This document shows, piece after piece, positions 9,873-23,168 of a stretch of 64,000 nucleotides of DNA. The position numbers were made by a program, and so were the translations under genes. Source of the DNA: Garcia nutans (Eukaryota > Streptophyta > Magnoliopsida > Malpighiales > Euphorbiaceae); NCBI GenBank assembly GCA_947685225.1, contig CANTUV010000072.1, positions 3,720,001-3,784,000 on the forward strand, in the 5' to 3' direction. The notes beneath the pieces were generated by a model. It was not told the origin of the DNA. It made no database searches and saw nothing but the letters and a program-made list of their open reading frames with translations. Position 1 is the stretch's first letter. Every line of letters begins with the position of its first letter.

Positions 9873-12800
9873 AAAAAGAAATTTCGTCCTCGAAATTACC
9901 AATACCATAACAATTTATTCATAATACAATACCATCTTAACTTCCATATGAAGTTAATTATACGTTTAAGTCATTATATCATCAAATCATATAGCTTCAA
10001 CTCTCCTCTTTAGAATCAACCACCTTCTTTAAATTCCATAACTCATCATTCTATATGTTTATACATCTTGTTACTTCCTTAATCAAACATTCAAAAGAAC
10101 TCATTACATTTCTTGTTAATGTCTTTATACAAGAATCAGATCATTTTATAGTACACTTATACTCCATCTAATCTTTATATTTAATATATTTTGTTCTTTC
10201 ACTTCTTTGTAATTACTCTCTTAACTTTAACCTTAAAAACCATTGACTTATATCTGAGCATTAATTATCCCTTCATTACAATCACTGTCTAAATAGACAT
10301 TTATCACCCTCAATAGATAACAAAACCCTGATTTTTCATAAATGGAGTTATTTCTTTAGCATGCTTTTCACTTAACTTACATATTAATACATTATCTTTC
10401 AACTTATTTTATAGATAACCAATCTTTTTCTCTTCTTATCATGATTTACAATTACTATAACTTCATTCATTCATCCAATCACCCTTTAAAAATTTTACAT
10501 CATGTACATTACCATGTAAATAATTACACTCTTGGTACTATTATACACATTAAATTTCAATAATGATTCATAATCTTAGCCAATTCTAGATCCATTGATC
10601 TATCTGTCACAATATATCCACATTCAAATCTTATTCAACTCCAACCAACAATTAATGTATTTGACTTATCATAAAATTTCACCATATTCATATATGTATA
10701 TATATAACTTCATTCCATTAGGGCAAATTTATGTTTAATTCCTGATCTCTTCCGATCCCTATTCAATCAAATTATCATAATAACAAATCACTTAAAATTA
10801 TCTTTTAATATACACATAGTTTATTCACTTAAACCTCAAGTTAAATACCATCAACGTATTTAGTATAACTTTCAGTCATATTTTATAACTTTTTTTTATC
10901 TCCTCTCATTCCATATCATTATTATATTTATTTCGATTACCTTATTGTCATATCATCCATAACTCAAAACCTTTCCATAATTTCTTTTTCCTCTCTTAGC
11001 CTTCACAATTATAACCAAATTTTTAACATAAAATGATAAAGTACAACTTTACCCATCATAACTTTTAACTATACTTCTCAAACAAAATTTTCAATCTCAC
11101 CAAATCTGTATTGCAATCATTTTATCTAAAATCCAAATCCATGGATAACAAATTAACCGATCAAATATACTAGACAAAACACATGGCTTTAAGAGATTAA
11201 TATTCAAGCCTGGGACTTTCAAATCAATATTGTTCCTCTCATAATTTTATTCTCAATCTATACAAATACAAGGCTAAGGTATATCTCAAGAATTACATAT
11301 TCCTTCTTTGCATTTTTTCTATATCAGAAGTTAACACATTCCAATTCTATTTCAAACCAATTTGCACTCGAATAAATGATCTTTATCAACTTAATTCACA
11401 TTTCAACAATATTACTATATACATATTCAGTCATATGTAGTTCCCTGACAATTTCTATTCGTCACCTCATTTCTAATCCATCTACAATCTCTTATAATAT
11501 ATATATATATAGAACTTTCCATATGTGAATACCTTAAAATTCTAAATATCACATGATCATCACATTCAATGCTCATCATAACAATTTCCACTGTCCAATA
11601 TTACTCAAGTCCCTTCCATATTCACTTCCACCACATAATCCATCTAGCTTTACACAATTCAAGACCTAATCTCTCTTAGGTCCACTAATACATACAACAT
11701 CATTTCCATATCACAAATTCTATAATTATACCACATACATATTTGTAAATCACCTTCATAATAATTTTCACATTTTTTTTATATATATATCGTAATTTCA
11801 TTCATATTGAAAAACTCAGTTCACAAATCATATACATGTATACACTTAATTATATGCTCTTATTTTATTTCCCTTTTTCATACATTCAATACAAATTTAA
11901 TGTTTATCAGTTTCTTTTAAACATTGTCATTCTCATTCTTCCAATATGATGTAAAGCATTTATTCACACTACAATGTATATATATATTCTGACTATACTA
12001 ACACTTCACATTCATCTTGATCATATTCCCAATGTGACATCTCTTTCACTTTCGTCTTTAAAAAAAACATTTAATATACTTCCATAACCATCTTTACTCT
12101 TTGCAGTTAAAATGACTTAAAATAACTCATTTTCATTTGCTTATCCACTTCTCTTTTTACTTTAAAACAATTTCTCATACTATCGATCACATTACTCAAT
12201 TCATAATGCTTTAATGTGGAATATTAGTCATTTCGCCTAGCTCATGTATTGAATATACATTAAACCATCAATATCCCAATAATTTTTTTTTCAAATTCCA
12301 CTAACACTTTAACTTCTCAATTTACTACTTTGTTTAAGCTTCAATTTACCAAACTCATCTTTTCTAATATCACTTAAAAAAAACATCTTCCAAATATATA
12401 TCACAAAGCAATATTAAAACATATAATTTCCACAATCATAAAGCTCACTTCAAAAATCTCAAATATCACATATTATCACCATCACCATGAGCTTTCACAA
12501 TATCCAAGCATCTCACATTTTTAACATTGAATTTACCAGGTTCGCATTAAAATAACAATATCAACTTATTTTCTTACTTAACCAATATCATCTCTTTTTC
12601 CTTTAACCAAAACCTTAACTTTATATATATATCCCAAACTTTAAATAGTCACACTTTGTCTATATTAATCAACTCATTCAATATTCCACCATACTCTCCT
12701 CATTTAAATAACATAACTTTCAGTCTTAACAATCCAACAATATTTCCTCTGTCTAATAACCCCAACATAAACTTTATTATAAAGAGGTTCAAAGTGTAGA

Positions 12801-12984
12801 AGAAAGAGTACATACTCTTATCTTAATTTGTTTTCAATTCATTTTCAACTTTATTCTCCTTTTCATTTCTTTATGTTTCAATTCATATTATGTCCTACAT
12901 AATATTGCTCATAAACATCAACATTACATTCCATGTTGCACACAACATGACATTTTCATATGCATCATCAATATACATATATCA
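9873..12984 (-). mobile_element. Element B internal region, 3' part, non-coding
   Basis: AT-rich sequence with no open frame matching gag, RT or integrase on either strand. It aligns in reverse complement with C's internal region over recognisable blocks, for example around 11940..12000 in B and 17350..17400 in C. It contains only dispersed poly-A/T and TA-rich runs. Confidence 0.75.
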
Positions 12985-12989
12985 CATTA
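12985..12989. repeat. Target-site duplication of element C (partner 26147..26151)
   Basis: CATTA lies directly before the first base of C's left LTR and directly after its right LTR. Confidence 0.9.
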
Positions 12990-13115
12990 TCTAATATCCC
13001 AATATATGCCTAGGAGTTTTAATACAATTTTTGTGTGATTTGAATTAAAGGTATATATATGTTGTGCAAAGAAAATGATTGTGTAATTGGAATGTATATA
13101 TTGTATATATGTTAG

Positions 13116-13124
13116 TATATAAAA
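13116..13124 (+). promoter_or_regulatory. TATA-like box in C 5' LTR
   Basis: TATATAAAA sits about 127 bp into the LTR, the same offset as in element A. The second LTR has it at 19891..19899. Promoter use is inferred. Confidence 0.5.
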
Positions 13125-13261
13125 CATATAAGTTGGTCAAGTGGAGAGTCAAGGGGAAAAGATATTTATCTTATTGAGTGTGAAAGTACTTAAATGGGCA
13201 TTTGAGTAATAAGAGAGTTAGAATAAATGGTTAAAGGGCATTGAGGTAATTTTCTTTTGGT

Positions 13262-13262
13262 A

Positions 13263-13301
<39 letters not shown>
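13262..13301 (+). repeat. (ATT)n microsatellite in C 5' LTR
   Basis: About 13 ATT units. The matching run in the other LTR (20037..20105) has about 23 units, so the run changed length after insertion. Confidence 0.9.
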
Positions 13302-13302
<1 letters not shown>

Positions 13303-13770
13303 TTGTGTGGCTATCGTGAGAAGAGAAAAGAGATTTGTCTTTCTTCTTCTTCTTCTCCTTTTGGTTCTTGCACGAGAGAGAGAGAGAGAGAGAGTTAAAG
13401 AGAGGTGATGATCTTCATCAAAATCTTGGGGTTTTAAGAGAATTGAAGGTAGAGATTGAAGAATTGACAAGATATTCAAGTAAGTATTCAATTCTTTGTC
13501 TTGATTTCTATTGTTTGAGTTGGATTTGATATGGTTGGTGTGATGGTGATGTTAATGGAAGATTAAGAGTATTGATATGTTGAATTGATAGTTAGATGAT
13601 ATTAATAAGGTTAATTGTGAGGTTGATGATGGATTATTGAAATTGGTTATTAAGGTTTAATATATATGAGATGGAGAGTTGATTGAATGATGTATGTTTA
13701 TGTTTATTGAAGTTGAAATACATTGAATATATGATTTTGGCCTCGTTGAAAATCTTCATTCTTTGTGAGA

Positions 13771-14085
13771 CACGGCCAGGATTAGGGTAGACACGGCCGT
13801 GTTGGATCGATTTGGAGAGACACGACCACTGTCTCGGCTGTGTCACTTGCCCGTGTCTGCTACTGGAATTTTGGTGTTGAGAGACACGGCCACTGGCTTG
13901 GCCGTGTCCCTTGACCGTGTCTGTCACTGCCTCTTTTGGTTGAGAGACACGGCCAAGCTAAGGGAGTCTTGGCCGTGTTGGAGCATGTGTTGGGTGACAC
14001 GGCCATAAGCTTGGCCGTGTCCCTTGAGTGTGTTGGCTACTGTGTGAAAGGTAATTGATGGACACGGCCGTGTTGGTGGGCGTGT
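13771..14085 (+). repeat. ACACGGCC/GGCCGTGT palindrome cluster in C 5' LTR
   Basis: Eight or more facing ACACGGCC and GGCCGTGT words occur here, including the perfect 12-bp palindrome ACACGGCCGTGT at 13791..13802. The second copy of the cluster is at 20574..20887. Element D lacks it. Confidence 0.85.
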
Positions 14086-14154
14086 CTTGTGTTGAGGTTG
14101 CTCTAATTGATTATCATTCTTATGTTCTTATGGAAATAACTATCTTTGGATTAG

Positions 14155-14238
14155 GTTTTGAAGAAATTGTGTTACATTAACCTAATGTGAAGAATTCTTG
14201 GGAAAGGAAAGATATAGGTGATGGGAGTAGTTCTTGAG
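14155..14238 (+). other. Putative cassette exon in C 5' LTR
   Basis: An 84-nt block after CTTTGGATTAG and before AG|GTAAGT, matching those of A, B and D. The copy in the right LTR is at 20958..21041. Confidence 0.5.
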
Positions 14239-14906
14239 GTAAGTACAAACTTACATAGATGTAATCTTTTATATGATTTTGAGACTTAGCACCCTTAGTA
14301 TAAATGTGTTAAGTAGATTATTATATTGATTAATTCAATGTTACTAATGTTGTCATTGGTATAGTGTGAAAGCTATAATGATCATCCGAAAAGAAAGGTA
14401 CGTGCAATGCAATTTGTTATGATAAATGTTTGAATAATGAATGGTGTTAATGTGTTTGAGAAATGATGAAATGTGATGTTATCATGATTGATAATGATGG
14501 TCAAAATGAAATAAATAGACACATGGATTATATGACAATGAATTTAAGATACATGTGTAATGAAATGGATTATGTATGATTGAGTGACATGATTGAAGTA
14601 TGCCTATATGGTATGATTGATTAATGACATGTTTGTTTAGCAATGTAATTAATGTTGCATATATCAATGATGAAACATGAAATGTGATTTGGGATATATT
14701 GTGATATGAAGCCATTGTTATTGGCAATGATAACATAAATGGAATATAAAGCCATTGTGATTGGCTGTGATGATTCAATTGAATTAAGTGGGGCATGTTT
14801 GCCTAGATGATGATGAGAATTGATAATGAAATAATAGATGAATTGTGTGTCTGATATGTTATTCATTTTCAGAGTTCTGAGTTTGGAGGCATGCCTATAA
14901 AATGAA

Positions 14907-15195
14907 AGGTAACAGTCTTGCCGGGTTGAGGATCTCCTCAATTTGAGACGAATTGAGATCCAAGTGACTGGGTCTGTTACACTATGCTAATTGTGATTAT
15001 GAGATATATGATTTGTAACAGTCTTGCCGAGTTGAGGATCTCCTCGATTTAGTCGGGTTGATGGTCCAAGAGACTGGGTCTGTTACTTGATAAATGTGAC
15101 ATGTGAAATGTGAATTATAGTAACAGTCTCGCCGGGTTGAGAATCTCCTCGAGATTTGCCGAGTTGATGGTCCAAGAGACTGGGTCTGTTACACT
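14907..15195 (+). repeat. TAACAGTC tandem array in C 5' LTR
   Basis: Three diverged units start at about 14911, 15016 and 15120. Each opens with TAACAGTCTTGCCGGGTTGA or a close variant and closes with GAGACTGGGTCTGTTAC. The unit ends are inverted (TAACAG / CTGTTA). D has two such units, whereas A and B carry a different array here. Confidence 0.85.
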
Positions 15196-15775
15196 ATCCA
15201 TGGATAGAGATATATATAGATGATGCCTACGGGCTTGATGATTATGATTATGGACCAAAGCGGTAACTCTGAACTTGGAATAACATATTAGTGTGTTGTT
15301 TGGGCCCGAGTCTGTCTTTGTTGTCAATGTGATATTAAATGTTGAAATAAATGAGTAATGAGATCTACAACTGCCTTTATTGGAAGTATGATTCATGTTT
15401 GATGAATTATGGATAAAATAATATTATGAAGTATGCTTTTGTAATATGTGCATTGATGTATTGAAGGTGAATATGTTTTGAGGGACTTTCTTGATATATG
15501 ATTTTATAAAAATAAAGTATGATGTGTAAAATATATATATATATATATATATATGAATATGGAATTTGTGAGAATTGCTTTCGTAAAGGTGTTGAATAGG
15601 TCTTTGAATGGTAATTGGTTGAATTAATGTATATGTTTATGTATATGAGATTAGTGGGAACTCATGAAGAATGCATTGAGAAAGGAAAACGTGGTAAGAG
15701 AACAATAAAACATAATGCTAAACATATGAGGTATGATAATTTTGGTAAAGTGTATTTTATTATTTAGTTGTACTA

Positions 15776-15812
15776 CTAAGCTTTCGGGCTTAGCGCGGAT
15801 GTTTAATCGCGC
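15776..15812 (+). promoter_or_regulatory. Conserved double hairpin in C 5' LTR
   Basis: CTAAGCT-TTCG-GGCTTAG has a UUCG-type loop in RNA. It is followed by GCGCGGAT...AATCGCGC. The right LTR copy is at 25824..25860, where the second stem has two mismatching changes. Confidence 0.65.
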
Positions 15813-16105
15813 AGGTATTTATGCGGTTGATCTAGAAGTCTAGCTGTGATGCCACGAGAAGGGTAAGAGTGTCTCGAGACCAACTAGAAGGTGATGCATA
15901 CATATGTGATTTTAATTATGTTGTATTTTTATAAGAATAATGATTTTCGTAAATGTTCTTTAATTTAATGTAATATCGCTTGAACTTGAATAAAGGGTTT
16001 CAAAGTAAAACGAAAAGTGACATTCTTATACTTTATATACGTATTGTATGTATACCAGGTATATGTATAGTACTTATATAGAGTATGGGGGTGTTACAAT
16101 TATTT

Positions 16106-16117
16106 TGGTATCAGAGC
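16106..16117 (+). promoter_or_regulatory. Primer binding site of element C
   Basis: TGGTATCAGAGC, complementary to initiator Met tRNA, starts 7 bp after the LTR end, exactly as in element A. Confidence 0.9.
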
Positions 16118-19100
16118 TTAGGTTCGAGATTCTCGGCCTAAGTGAAATTAAAAAGAAAAAGTTTTGAAACGCTTAAAATGAATTACAAAGAAGAGTTTTG
16201 AAATGTAATTTGTAATACATGTATATGCATTGACACCTAGGTTGGTCTCAGATGTGGCATTATGTGATGTGGGATAAATTTGAATTATGAGAGGGATGAT
16301 AATGTCTGAATGAGGTTTTTACTTGAAAGTAAAAACTAGAGAAAGAAATGATATGAAAACTAAAATAAAATAAAAATATTGGTTAATGTAAGGAAATATA
16401 ATGGTGTTGTTTGCATTGTTGTTTTAATGCAAATATTATAAATTTAATGTGATAATGTAATGTAATATGTTAGTGATCAAAGATTGAGTTGATCACTTGA
16501 AAATGTAAGGTACGTACAGTATTGCATGTTTGTAACCTATATAATTACTTGTCTATTAATGTTGAGAATGATTACGCTTGCATTGATGAACTTGTGCAAA
16601 GCTAGGTCACGTGATAAGATTGATAGTGAGAATTGGATTGAGCAACGTTAGTTTAAGAAACTGAGATTTGTGATAACTAGACTTGAAAAGCGTATAAAGG
16701 TTATTGGGCTCAATGTGTATATGATTGGATGTAATGTACATATGTATATATATGTGAGTGATATATATATATATATATGTTGAATGGTAAACAAATGGAT
16801 ATGTAAAGTTAAGATTTTGTTTAAAGGAAAAAGAGATGATATGGGTTAAGTAAAAATATACATTGGTATTGTTACCTTAATACGGACATTGTGAATTCAA
16901 TGTTAGAAATGTGAGATGCTTGGATATTGTGAAATATCAATGTAATGGTGGTAATATGTGATATTTGAATTGTTGAAGTGAGCTTGATAATTGTGAAAAG
17001 TATATGTTTTAATATTGCTTTGTGATATATAAATATATAAGATGAGTTTGGCAAATTGAAGTTTAAGTGAAGTAGTAAGTTGAGAAGTTAAAGTTTTAGT
17101 GGCATTTGATAAAGATTATTTGAATATTGATGGTTTAATGTGTATGCAATACATGAGCTAAATGAAATGACTAATATGGCATATGAAAGTATTATGAATT
17201 GAGTAAGGTGATTGATAGTATAAGAATTTATCTTGGAGTATAAAAGGGTAAAAATGGAGATGGAAATATATTAAATGCTTTTAAAGATGAAAGTGAAAGA
17301 GATGTTACATTGGGAATGTGGTTAAGATGGATGTAAAGTGCTATTATAGTCAGTATATATATATGTGTATTGAATGAATAAATACTTTGCATCATATTGG
17401 AAGAGATGGTACTGGATGATTCTCGCTGACTCTCTTAAGGGGGAGGTTAGGTATTCGATCCAGAGTGGCGACTTGCACTCATGTGTCTTGGGTGTAATTC
17501 GAATAAGTGAATCCTGTTGGAAGGTCGTGAGGGCAGTTTGGTACTGTAGTAGCCCAGCTCAGAGGCCCTGATGGTTTCTCCGGATAGGAATGGTTTAGCA
17601 GGTGGACTGGGACGGTTGTTACAGTTATAAAGGAAAATTTGTATTGAATGTATGATAAATAAGAGTATTTAATTAAGTGTACATATGTATGTGATATGTG
17701 AATTGAGTTTTCACTGTGAATGAAATTATATATATCAACAAATGTGTGAATCGCATTATAAAGGTGATTTATGAATATGTATGTGGTATAATTATAAAAT
17801 TAATGTATAGAAACAATATTGTATGTAGTATTAGACCTAAGAGAGATTAGGTCTTGAATTGTGTTAAGCTAAATGAATTATGTGATGGAAGTGAGAATGG
17901 CATAGACTTAAATAATATTGAATAGTGGAAATTGTTATGGTGAGCATTGAACTTGATGATTATGTGATATTTAGAGTTCCAAAGTATTCACATATGAAAA
18001 GTTCTATGTGCATATATATATTATAAGAGATTGTAAATGGATTAGAAATGAAGTGACGAATAGAAATTGTATAAGAACTGCATATGATTGAATATGTGTA
18101 TAGTAATATTGTTGAAGCATGAATTAAGTTGATAAAGATCTTTTACTCGAGTGCAAATTGGTTTGAAATGAAATTGGAATGTGTTAATTTCTGATATAGT
18201 AGAAATGTAAAGAAGGACTATATAATTCTTAAAATATACCTTAGCCTTGTATTTGTAAAGATTGAGAATAGAATTATAAAAGAATAGTATTGATTTGGAA
18301 GTCCCAGACTTGAATATTAATCTCTTAAAGCCATGTGTTTTGTTCAGTACATTGGATCGGTTAATTTGTTATCTATGGATTTGAATCTTAGATATAATGA
18401 TTGTAATACGGATTTGGTGAGGTTGACAATTTTGTTTGAAAAGTATAGTTAAAAGCTATGATGGATAAGGTTGTACCTTATTATTATTTTTATGTTAAGA
18501 ATTTGGTTATAATGGTGAAGATAAAGAAAGAAAAAGGGAAATTATGGAAATGTGGTGAGATATGAATAATATGATAAAAAGGTAATTGAAATAAGTATAA
18601 CAATGATTTGAAACGTGAAGAGATATTAAAAAGGGAGAAATTCTAAGATATGAATGAAAGTTATACTGAATATGCTTATGATATGTAACTTGAGGTTTAA
18701 GGGAATGAACTCAAGGTTTGAGTGAATGAATTATGGATATTAAGCATGATATAACATTTTTATGAGAATTGGTGGAAATTATTACTAAGATAATAGAAAG
18801 TAAACTATGTGTATATTTAAAGATAATTGGAAGTGATTTATTATCATGATGATTTGACTGAAAATGGATTGAAAGAGATTAGAAATTTAATATAAGTTTG
18901 CTCCTATGGACTTAAGTTATTTTTATACCTATATGAAAATTGTGAAATTTCATGATAAGTTAGATTACTTAATCGTTGGTTGGAATTGAACAAAATTGGA
19001 ACGTGGGTATATTGTGACAGATAAATCAATTGATCTGGATTTGGCTAGGATTATGAATCATTATTGAAATTTAACGTGTATAGTTGTATTAAGAAAATAA

Positions 19101-19750
19101 GTATTTACATGATAATGTATATGAGGTAAAATTTTAAAGTGTGTTTGGACATGAATGAATAAAGTATAGTGGTTGTAATCATGATAAAAAGGGAAAAGGT
19201 TAAGTATGTATGAAATATATTGAAAGATAATGTATTATTATGTAAGTTAAGTGAAAAGCATGCTAAAGAAGTAATCCCATTTGTGAAAAATAAGGAATTT
19301 GTTATCCATTGGGGTGTGATAAATGTCTATTTAGACAGTGATAGTAATGACAAGATAGTTAATGCTCAGATATAAACCAATGGGTTCTAAGGTTAAAGCT
19401 ATAAAAGTAATATTAAAGAGATGAAGAAACAATATATTTATTAAATACAAAGATTTGACAAAGTATTATTGTGCTATATGATGATCTGATTCTTGTATAA
19501 AGATATTAATAGGAAATGTAATGAGATCTTTTGAATATTTGATCAAGAAAGTAATAAGATGTATAGACATATAGAATGATGAACTATGGAATTTAGAGAA
19601 GATGGTTGATTCAAAAAGGGAGAGTTGAAATTATATGATTTGATGAAATAATAACCTAAGCATATAATTAACTTCATATGGAAGTTAAGATAGTAATTTC
19701 TTAAAAGCGGATTTTTTATGGTGTTAATAATTTCGAGGACGAAATTATTT
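16118..19750 (+). mobile_element. Element C internal region, non-coding
   Basis: About 3.6 kb of AT-rich sequence without gag or pol similarity. The first 200 bp match B's internal start closely. A GC-richer patch at 17400..17622 is absent from B's equivalent position and supports a 65-codon open frame of no recognised similarity. Confidence 0.75.
17400..17622. other. GC-rich segment of unknown origin inside element C
   Basis: Relative to B, whose matching region has about 45 bp here, C carries some 220 bp of clearly GC-richer sequence ending GGACGGTTGTTACA. Read in reverse it begins TGTAACAACCGTCCCAGTCC, which looks like an LTR terminus. It could be a captured fragment of another element. 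I do not recognise it. Confidence 0.5.
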
Positions 19751-19764
19751 AAGGGGGAGAGAAT
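19751..19764 (+). promoter_or_regulatory. Polypurine tract of element C
   Basis: AAGGGGGAGAGAAT abuts the TG of the right LTR. Just upstream is AATTTCGAGGACGAAATT, shared with A and B. Confidence 0.85.
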
Positions 19765-20036
19765 TGTAATATCCCAATATATGCCTAGGAGTTTTAATAC
19801 AATTGTTGTGTGATTTGAATTAAAGGTATATATATGTTGTGCAAAGAAAATGATTGTGTAATTGGAATGTATATATTGTATATATGTTAGTATATAAAAC
19901 ATATAAGTTGGTCAAGTGGAGAGTCAAGGGGAAAAGATATTTATCTTATTGAGTGTGAAAGTACTTAAATGGGCATTTGAGTAATAAGAGAGTTAGAATA
20001 AATGGTTAAAGGGCATTGAGGTAATTTTCTTTTGGT

Positions 20037-20037
20037 A

Positions 20038-20105
<68 letters not shown>
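20037..20105 (+). repeat. (ATT)n microsatellite in C 3' LTR
   Basis: About 23 ATT units, expanded compared with the other LTR. Confidence 0.9.
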
Positions 20106-20107
<2 letters not shown>

Positions 20108-20957
20108 TTGTGTGGCTATCGTGAGAAGAGAAAAGAGATTTGTCTTTCTTCTTCTTCTTCTCCTTTTGGTTCTTGCACGAGAGAGAGAGAGAGAGAGTTA
20201 AAGAGAGGTGATGATCTTCATCAAAATCTTGGGGTTTTAAGAGAATTGAAGGTAGAGATTGAAGAATTGACAAGATATTCAAGTAAGTATTCAATTCTTT
20301 GTCTTGATTTCTATTGTTTGAGTTGGATTTGATATGGTTGGTGTGATGGTGATGTTAATGGAAGATTAAGAGTATTGATATGTTGAATTGATAGTTAGAT
20401 GATATTAATAAGGTTAATTGTGAGGTTGATGATGGATTATTGAAATTGGTTAGTAAGGTTTAATATATATGAGATGGAGAGTTGATTGAATGATGTATGT
20501 TTATGTTTATTGAAGTTGAAATACATTGAATATATGATTTTGGCCTCGTTGGAAATCTTCATTCTTTGTGAGACACGGCCAGGATTAGGGTAGACACGGC
20601 CGTGTTGGATCGATTTGGAGAGACACGGCCACTGTCTCGGCCGTGTCACTTGCCCGTGTCTGCTACTGGAATTTTGGTGTTGAGAGACACGGCCACTGGC
20701 TTGGCCGTGTCCCTTGACCGTGTCTGTCACTGCCTCTTTTGGTTGAGAGACACGGCCAAGCTAAGGGAGTCTTGGCCGTGTTGGAGCATGTGTTGGGTGA
20801 CACGGCCATAAGCTTGGCCGTGTCCCTTGAGTGTGTTGGCTACTGTGTGAAAGGTAATTGATGGACACGGCCGTGTTGGTGGGCATGTCTTGTGTTGAGG
20901 TTGCTCTAATTGATTATCATTCTTATGTTCTTATGGAAATAACTATCTTTGGATTAG

Positions 20958-21041
20958 GTTTTGAAGAAATTGTGTTACATTAACCTAATGTGAAGAATTC
21001 TTGGGAAAGGAAAGATATAGGTGATGGGAGTAGTTCTTGAG
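20958..21041 (+). other. Putative cassette exon in C 3' LTR
   Basis: Second copy of the 84-nt block with TTAG|G before and AG|GTAAGT after. Same interpretation as at 14155. Confidence 0.45.
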
Positions 21042-23081
21042 GTAAGTACAAACTTACATAGATGTAATCTTTTATATGATTTTGAGACTTAACACCCTTA
21101 GTATAAATGTGTTAAGTAGATTATTATATTGATTAATTCAATGTTACTAATGTTGTCATTGGTATAGTGTGAAAGCTATAATGATCATCCAAAAAGAAAG
21201 GTACGTGCAATGCAATTTGTTATGATAAATGTTTGAATAATGAATGGTGTTAATGTGTTTGAGAAATGATGAAATGTGATGTTATCATGATTGATAATGA
21301 TGGTCAAAATGAAATAAATAGACACATGGATTATATGACAATGAATTTAAGATACATGTGTAATGAAATGGATTATGTATGATTGAGTGACATGATTGAA
21401 GTATGCCTATATGGTATGATTGATTAATGACATGTTTGTTTAGCAATGTAATTAATGTTGCATATATCAATGATGAAACATGAAATGTGATTTGGGATAT
21501 ATTGTGATATGAAGCCATTGTTATTGGCAATGATAACTTAAATGGAATATAAAGCCATTGTGATTGGCTGTGATGATTCAATTGAATTAAGTGGGGCATG
21601 TTTGCCTAGATGATGATGAGAATTGATAATGAAATAATAGATGAATTGTGTGTCTGATATGTTATTCATTTTCAGAGTTCTGAGTTTGGAGGCATGCCTA
21701 TAAAATGAAAGGTAACAGTCTTGCCGGGTTGAGGATCTCCTCAATTTGAGACGAATTGAGATCCAAGAGACTGGGTCTGTTTGTAATATCCCTAAGTGTG
21801 CCTAGAAGTTGTGATAATATTGTTATTAGTGAATTGAATGTGTGATTGATAAGTGGTAATTGTGTATGATTTATTTGGAGGATAATAGAAGTTGAGAAAA
21901 TAATGTATATGTGTGTAGTTGGAAGGAATGCATTGTGTAGAGAGAAGTGTATATGTAGTGTATATGGTGATATATATAACATATAAGTTGGTCAAAGGGC
22001 TTGGTCAAGGGAAGAAGATATTTTATTTGTGATTTGTGAAATTACCTATATGGGTATATATGTGACAAAAGTTTAGTTAAATGGATGAGGGCATTATAGT
22101 AATTTTCTTTTGGATGAGTATTTAATGCATGTGGACTTTGTGTTTTCTTCATCATTTCTTCTTCTTCTCCTTGTGTTGGCCGGCTCCTTCATTGGCAAAG
22201 AAAAACAAAAGAACAAAGAAAGGTTTTGATGATTTTAAGCTCCAATGTTGAGAGAGATTTCAAGTAGCTAGGTTGGATTTCAAGGAATTTTATCATCTTG
22301 GTAAGTTTTCTCTTGTTTACCTTGATTCTTTTTGAAGTTGTGTTTGGATTGAGTTATGTTTAGTAATAGTATGATTAAGTATGTTTGTAATTTGTTGAGA
22401 AGAGTTGAAATAGATTTGAAAAGGAGAAGCAAATTGGTGTTGGTGATGGAAGAGTAAGAGTTGTGTTTAGTGAATATTTTTCTGTTTTACAATTAGTAAA
22501 GGCTGTGACTTGTATGATTTTTAATTAATTATAGAAAAATGTTCTTGAAGTGAATTTTTGATATGTTGTGCCTCTATGAGTCTAGAATGACTGAAAAATA
22601 TGTTGATTCGATTTTGGAATGGTTATGAGTTTAGAAAGATTATTTTTATTAGACCTGTTCCAGCAGGTACCTTAATTGAGACAGCTATATTTCGGGATTT
22701 TTAATAAAATGTAGAAAAATCATATCCAATTGAATTTTGGATATGTTGTTGCTTAGTGAGTCTAGTATTTGAGAAAAATAATTTGGAACCACGTTGATTG
22801 AATTTGATTTATGGAATTCACAAAGTTCAGAACTGCTGCCAGGATGCAGGGCAATTGGGGCAGTCTGGTTAGGTGAACTATTTGACCAAGATTTTGTGTT
22901 CAGTTTGATCTGAAATTTTAAAGGAATGATTTTAAGATAAAAAACTAAATTCTGTAAAAATTTTAGAATTTTTAGTCAAGTAGATTATTTTATACAATTT
23001 TTCAAAATAAGGATAAAATGGAGTCTAAAACCAGAATGTACTATTCATATGGTCATTTTGCTAATATTCCTTTTGGATTAG

Positions 23082-23168
23082 GTTGTGAAGAGGTTGAATT
23101 GCCCTAATTTGTGAAGTGAAGAACTATTGAGTGGAGAAGAGTTTAGAGTGGTGTGAAATGTTATTAAG
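23082..23168 (+). other. Putative cassette exon in element D
   Basis: An 87-nt block after TTTTGGATTAG and before AG|GTAAGT. D is clearly diverged from A and C elsewhere, so retention of both signals and of the length supports function. Confidence 0.5.

Larger units (their letters stand above)
12990..16098 (+). repeat. Element C 5' LTR
   Basis: Nearly identical to the right LTR once insert D is removed, which suggests a recent insertion. It contains a TATA-like box (13116..13124), an (ATT)n run (13262..13301), a donor-like GTAAGT (13480), a palindrome cluster (13771..14085), an exon-like block (14155..14238), a TAACAGTC array (14907..15195) and the double hairpin (15776..15812). Confidence 0.93.

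Noticed and set aside
14482..14941. Minus-strand frames of about 105 codons in C's LTR
   Set aside because: Low-complexity His/Asn/Ser/Ile-rich translations of AT-rich LTR antisense; duplicated only because the LTR is duplicated.
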